DNA of 64,000 bases. Source: Ruminiclostridium sp. (GTDB taxonomy: Bacteria > Bacillota > Clostridia > Oscillospirales > Ruminococcaceae). The stretch spans positions 1 through 64,000 of the forward strand of contig JAGBHT010000029.1 of assembly GCA_017935365.1 (NCBI GenBank). The letters run 5' to 3'. The notes beneath the pieces were generated by a model. It ran no database searches. It was not told the origin of the DNA and saw only the letters and a list, made by a program, of their open reading frames with translations. Shown here in pieces: positions 61,625 to 64,000 of the stretch (the first letter of the stretch is position 1; each line of letters opens with the position of its first letter). The position numbers and the translations under genes are program-made.

Positions 61625-62041
61625 TCATTTTGTGTCGTTCTTTGTATCGTGCTGTTTCGCGCATTCTCCGCAGATACCGTAGAATACGGTGCGTGAGCTG
61701 TCGATGGTAAAATCGTGCTCGGCTGAGATATGCGCCGCTATGTCTTTAAGGTGTTCACATTCAAGATGGATGAGCTTGCCACACTTAAGGCATTTCAGGT
61801 GGAAATGGTCGTGGCACTCTTCACCGCCCGAATACTGATAACAGGCGCTCTTGCCCTCGCTCAGGATATACTTTCTGACAAGGTGCTGTTCGCAGAGCTT
61901 TTCAAGATAGCGGTAAACGGTGGTTTTGCCGACCTGCTCGGCTTTCAGTGCGTCGGCTATGCTGTCGGCGGTAAGGTGGCTGTCGGCGTTCTCTTTTATA
62001 TATTCGAGTATCAGCTCACGCTGACGGGTGTTGTATGACAT
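61625..62041 (-). CDS. zur: Fur-family regulator, probably Zur
   Basis: 138 residues. Winged helix (TRQRELILEYIKENADSHLTADSIADALK...GKTTVYRYLEKL), then HFHLKCLKCGKLIHLECEHL and CGECAKQHD, the structural CxxC zinc site and the His sensor site. Encoded as the first gene of the znuACB operon with a palindromic operator, it most likely represses zinc uptake when zinc is plentiful. GGAGGG before the ATG. Confidence 0.9.
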   Translation of the reverse strand: MSYNTRQRELILEYIKENADSHLTADSIADALKAEQVGKTTVYRYLEKLCEQHLVRKYILSEGKSACYQYSGGEECHDHFHLKCLKCGKLIHLECEHLKDIAAHISAEHDFTIDSSRTVFYGICGECAKQHDTKNDTK

Positions 62042-62071
62042 TCTGGTCCCTCCGTAAAGTTACGAATGTGA

Positions 62072-62135
62072 ATTTGAAAATGAAATTCAATTTCAAATCC
62101 TTAGCTATTATACTCTTATCTTAACTGAATGTCAA
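62072..62135 (-). promoter_or_regulatory. zur-znu promoter with overlapping Fur/Zur-type operator
   Basis: Minus-strand TTGACA (62135-62130) and TATAAT (62112-62107), spacer 17 bp. A 27-bp near-perfect palindrome (62072-62098, arms ATTTGAAAATGAA/TTCAATTTCAAAT) covers the expected transcription start, the usual place for a repressor operator. Confidence 0.8.
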
Positions 62136-62213
62136 GGGGTTGGCAAAAATTCTTGAAATTTCTTACGGAATATGATAAAATCAAAATATATAAGCCTACA
62201 GCGAGGTGTTACT

Positions 62214-64000
62214 ATGGATAACAAGATCCGCATATCAAAAGACGAAAACGGTGCAATTGTTATGCGTTTTGAAAAACGTGATGACTGCGTAAAATATAAT
62301 GTATATTTCAGACGTGAAAACAGCAGATTCAAGCTCCTTATAACTACCGAAAAGACAGCAGTAAGGGTAAGTGCGGTTGACGGACTGTGCTTTTTTATGG
62401 TGACCGGACAGACGGAAGGCGGAAGAACGGTCAACATCGGTACTGTCGATACATCGTCGCTTATCGGACGTACAAGCTTTATCACTATGGGTTCATACAA
62501 TGTGCGGAAGATAGTGGAAAGAAGCCCTAAGTTCACAGTAGACAATACAATAAGGAAGATTTCTCCGCTGACGGCGTTTTTCCCCGAAAATGCGGAAGAT
62601 CCGGACAAGAGCAAAACGTATAATTATATAAAAGAAAATCACGCCGACTATTTTATATTCGACTTTTACGGTACTGCGGTACACGGGCTTATCAAGACGG
62701 ATAATTCGTTTTTGACGGGTGGCATTGACGGTAATGAAAAGCGCGGCGAAAAACTGCCTAATATATTGCCTGCGGACATTTATAAGCCGCTGGTCGATAT
62801 TTTTGCAAAAGAGATACTTGAGCTTTATCCTGCGGACAGGATCATTCTTGTGAGGATGATCTCACCCGAATTCTATGCACTGGGACGACAGGTAAGAAAA
62901 AGTACGCCGAAGAAAAAGCTGAACGCTTTTTTAGAGGATATCGAGAACTATTTTATAAAGAAGGTCCACCCTGTTATAATTGACCTTTCGGGAAGATATT
63001 TCGGTGATTTATCTGTGACGGGCGACGGAAAAGAGGCAGTGTTCAACCGTTTCTATTTTGCCGACTGCGAAAAGGCGCTTGATGAGATAACATCGGGCGA
63101 GCCCGGAAGAGTGTACAAGGAGCAGGATATAAATTCAAGACTGGAACAGCTTCTTTGCTACTATGACAACGCCTGTGCAAGAGGAATACTTACTGTTCTG
63201 CTTGACAGAAAAGAGCCTGCGGACGCACTTATGTTCCATACATCGAGAGAGTTTATTGCGGAGAACAGGGCAGAACTTAAAGATATTATTGAACAGCACT
63301 ATTCAAGCATAACCGATATATACAGATATTACGATTTCGGTGATAATACCGAGATGAAAAATGCCGTAAAGGTTATCGCGGCACTGGAAAGCAACACATT
63401 GCAGAATGTAACGCACGGTGAGCTTATAAGACTGCTTGACAGGCAGTACAGGATAAAGCGTCCTATCGCAAACTTTGTAAGGGCTACGCTCGGCGGTGCG
63501 CTCGGTAAAGATGTAGATGTAAACGAGCAGAACCTGCGTTTTATGACAAGAGTAGCCTATGAGCTGTGGGAGGGAGGAGATCCTAAGACTGTACCACAGA
63601 AGATAGAGGAATACGAGAGAATACACAACTTCACGATGATCGATATGTGGGGTACGGGTGTGATCAAAAGAGCGCTTGCAAAGGCAACCGCAGTAAGAAC
63701 GAATATTGCGATAAGCGGCGAATCGTTTGTATGGGCTTTTGACAAGCCGCATTCTGTTGAGGAAAAGCGTTTCGCTACTGCTGATAAATCGGGAGCTAAG
63801 GCAATAGCACAGCTTATGCGAACATCGGTACAGAGACTTACGGTAAGTCAGGCAAGGTGGATCGCTATAGATATGGCAGATGTTATTGCGGACAATGCAA
63901 AATATAACGGCGAGGGATTTACAGTAGACAAGCAGTATGCAAATTCCGACCTCGGTGTAATTCTCGGCAAAGCGGGACAGCCGTTCACGCTTGACGCTGA
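62214..64000 (+). CDS. Large protein of unknown function, DUF6270-like segment, cut by window edge
   Basis: At least 595 residues; the frame is open at the right edge. The ATG follows GCGAGG by 8 nt. The N-terminal 100 residues are beta-rich (FEKRDDCVKYNVYFRRENSRFKLLITT). Then FIFDFYGTAVHGLIKTDNSFLTG, LPADRIILVRMISPEF-like and VHPVIIDLSGRYFGD resemble DUF6270-type proteins found near surface-polysaccharide genes, a weak match. The C-terminal part is helical. Probably cytoplasmic, as no signal peptide is present. Function unknown. Confidence 0.6.
   Translation, partial: MDNKIRISKDENGAIVMRFEKRDDCVKYNVYFRRENSRFKLLITTEKTAVRVSAVDGLCFFMVTGQTEGGRTVNIGTVDTSSLIGRTSFITMGSYNVRKIVERSPKFTVDNTIRKISPLTAFFPENAEDPDKSKTYNYIKENHADYFIFDFYGTAVHGLIKTDNSFLTGGIDGNEKRGEKLPNILPADIYKPLVDIFAKEILELYPADRIILVRMISPEFYALGRQVRKSTPKKKLNAFLEDIENYFIKKVHPVIIDLSGRYFGDLSVTGDGKEAVFNRFYFADCEKALDEITSGEPGRVYKEQDINSRLEQLLCYYDNACARGILTVLLDRKEPADALMFHTSREFIAENRAELKDIIEQHYSSITDIYRYYDFGDNTEMKNAVKVIAALESNTLQNVTHGELIRLLDRQYRIKRPIANFVRATLGGALGKDVDVNEQNLRFMTRVAYELWEGGDPKTVPQKIEEYERIHNFTMIDMWGTGVIKRALAKATAVRTNIAISGESFVWAFDKPHSVEEKRFATADKSGAKAIAQLMRTSVQRLTVSQARWIAIDMADVIADNAKYNGEGFTVDKQYANSDLGVILGKAGQPFTLDA

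Overview
The window reads as chromosome of a low-to-mid GC Firmicute of class Clostridia, most likely a gut Ruminococcaceae/Oscillospiraceae relative (possibly a Ruminococcus or [Eubacterium] siraeum type; this is inferred from gene content, not from a database match). The supporting traits are AGGAGG ribosome binding sites, sigma-A promoters of the TTGACA-17-TATAAT type, lipobox lipoproteins, a bL27 with the cleavable N-terminus beside its Prp protease, Mini-III ribonuclease, an FMN riboswitch in front of RibU, the YmfF/YmfH pair, type-2 GalT and intracellular glycosidases/phosphorylases (GH95, GH127, GH130). I see no rRNA, tRNA or CRISPR array.

Layout. 1-2.5 kb: an AT-rich accessory island with one gene encoding seven zinc-ribbon modules around a Vsr-like nuclease domain, preceded by 21-bp periodic repeats like an IS21-family end. 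2.7-11.4 kb: a minus-strand operon (SDR, binding protein, permease, ATPase, second binding protein, double-SDR fusion, amidohydrolase, small unknown protein) divergent from a MerR/GyrI-like regulator; the operon promoter has the 19-bp spacer typical of MerR control. 11.5-18.4 kb: membrane protein with zinc ribbon, rpmB, GH95 fucosidase, and a tyrA/membrane protein/ATP-grasp cluster. 18.9-25.5 kb: heterodimeric ABC exporter, SPL-like radical SAM protein, two GNAT proteins and a RibD-C reductase. 25.6-28.4 kb: AraC regulator divergent from GH127 arabinofuranosidase. 28.7-34.4 kb: minus-strand housekeeping genes (yebC, yitT-like, mrnC, obgE, rpmA, prp, rplU, ychF). 34.5-40.8 kb: NERD protein, a probable small RNA, the YmfF/YmfH peptidase pair, lgt, folD. 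41-43.4 kb: rpmG-secE-nusG-rplK-rplA without rplJL. 43.7-50.6 kb: DinB-like protein, GH130 phosphorylase, mscL, rnr, FMN riboswitch with ribU. 50.7-64 kb: DUF2461 protein, TspO, galT, an EAL phosphodiesterase with partner gene, an ECF sigma/anti-sigma pair, the zur-znuACB zinc uptake operon and an unfinished large gene at the right edge.

The most unusual content is in the repeats and RNA. A GC-rich palindromic element of about 95 bp (about 170 bp with flanks) occurs four times. Two copies sit between duplicated copies of a locus-specific hairpin, as if insertion had duplicated a terminator stem-loop. A third copy carries two extra cruciforms that share an inner stem but have different outer stems. 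Another cluster has three hairpins with a common core and variable outer stems, and a further 70-bp repeat pair shows covarying stems. Near 35.5 kb a complete promoter-to-terminator unit without a convincing ORF encodes a putative sRNA of about 120 nt with an exposed anti-Shine-Dalgarno stretch.

Start codons were revised where the ribosome binding site indicated it; assignments rest on motif recognition by eye and no search was run.
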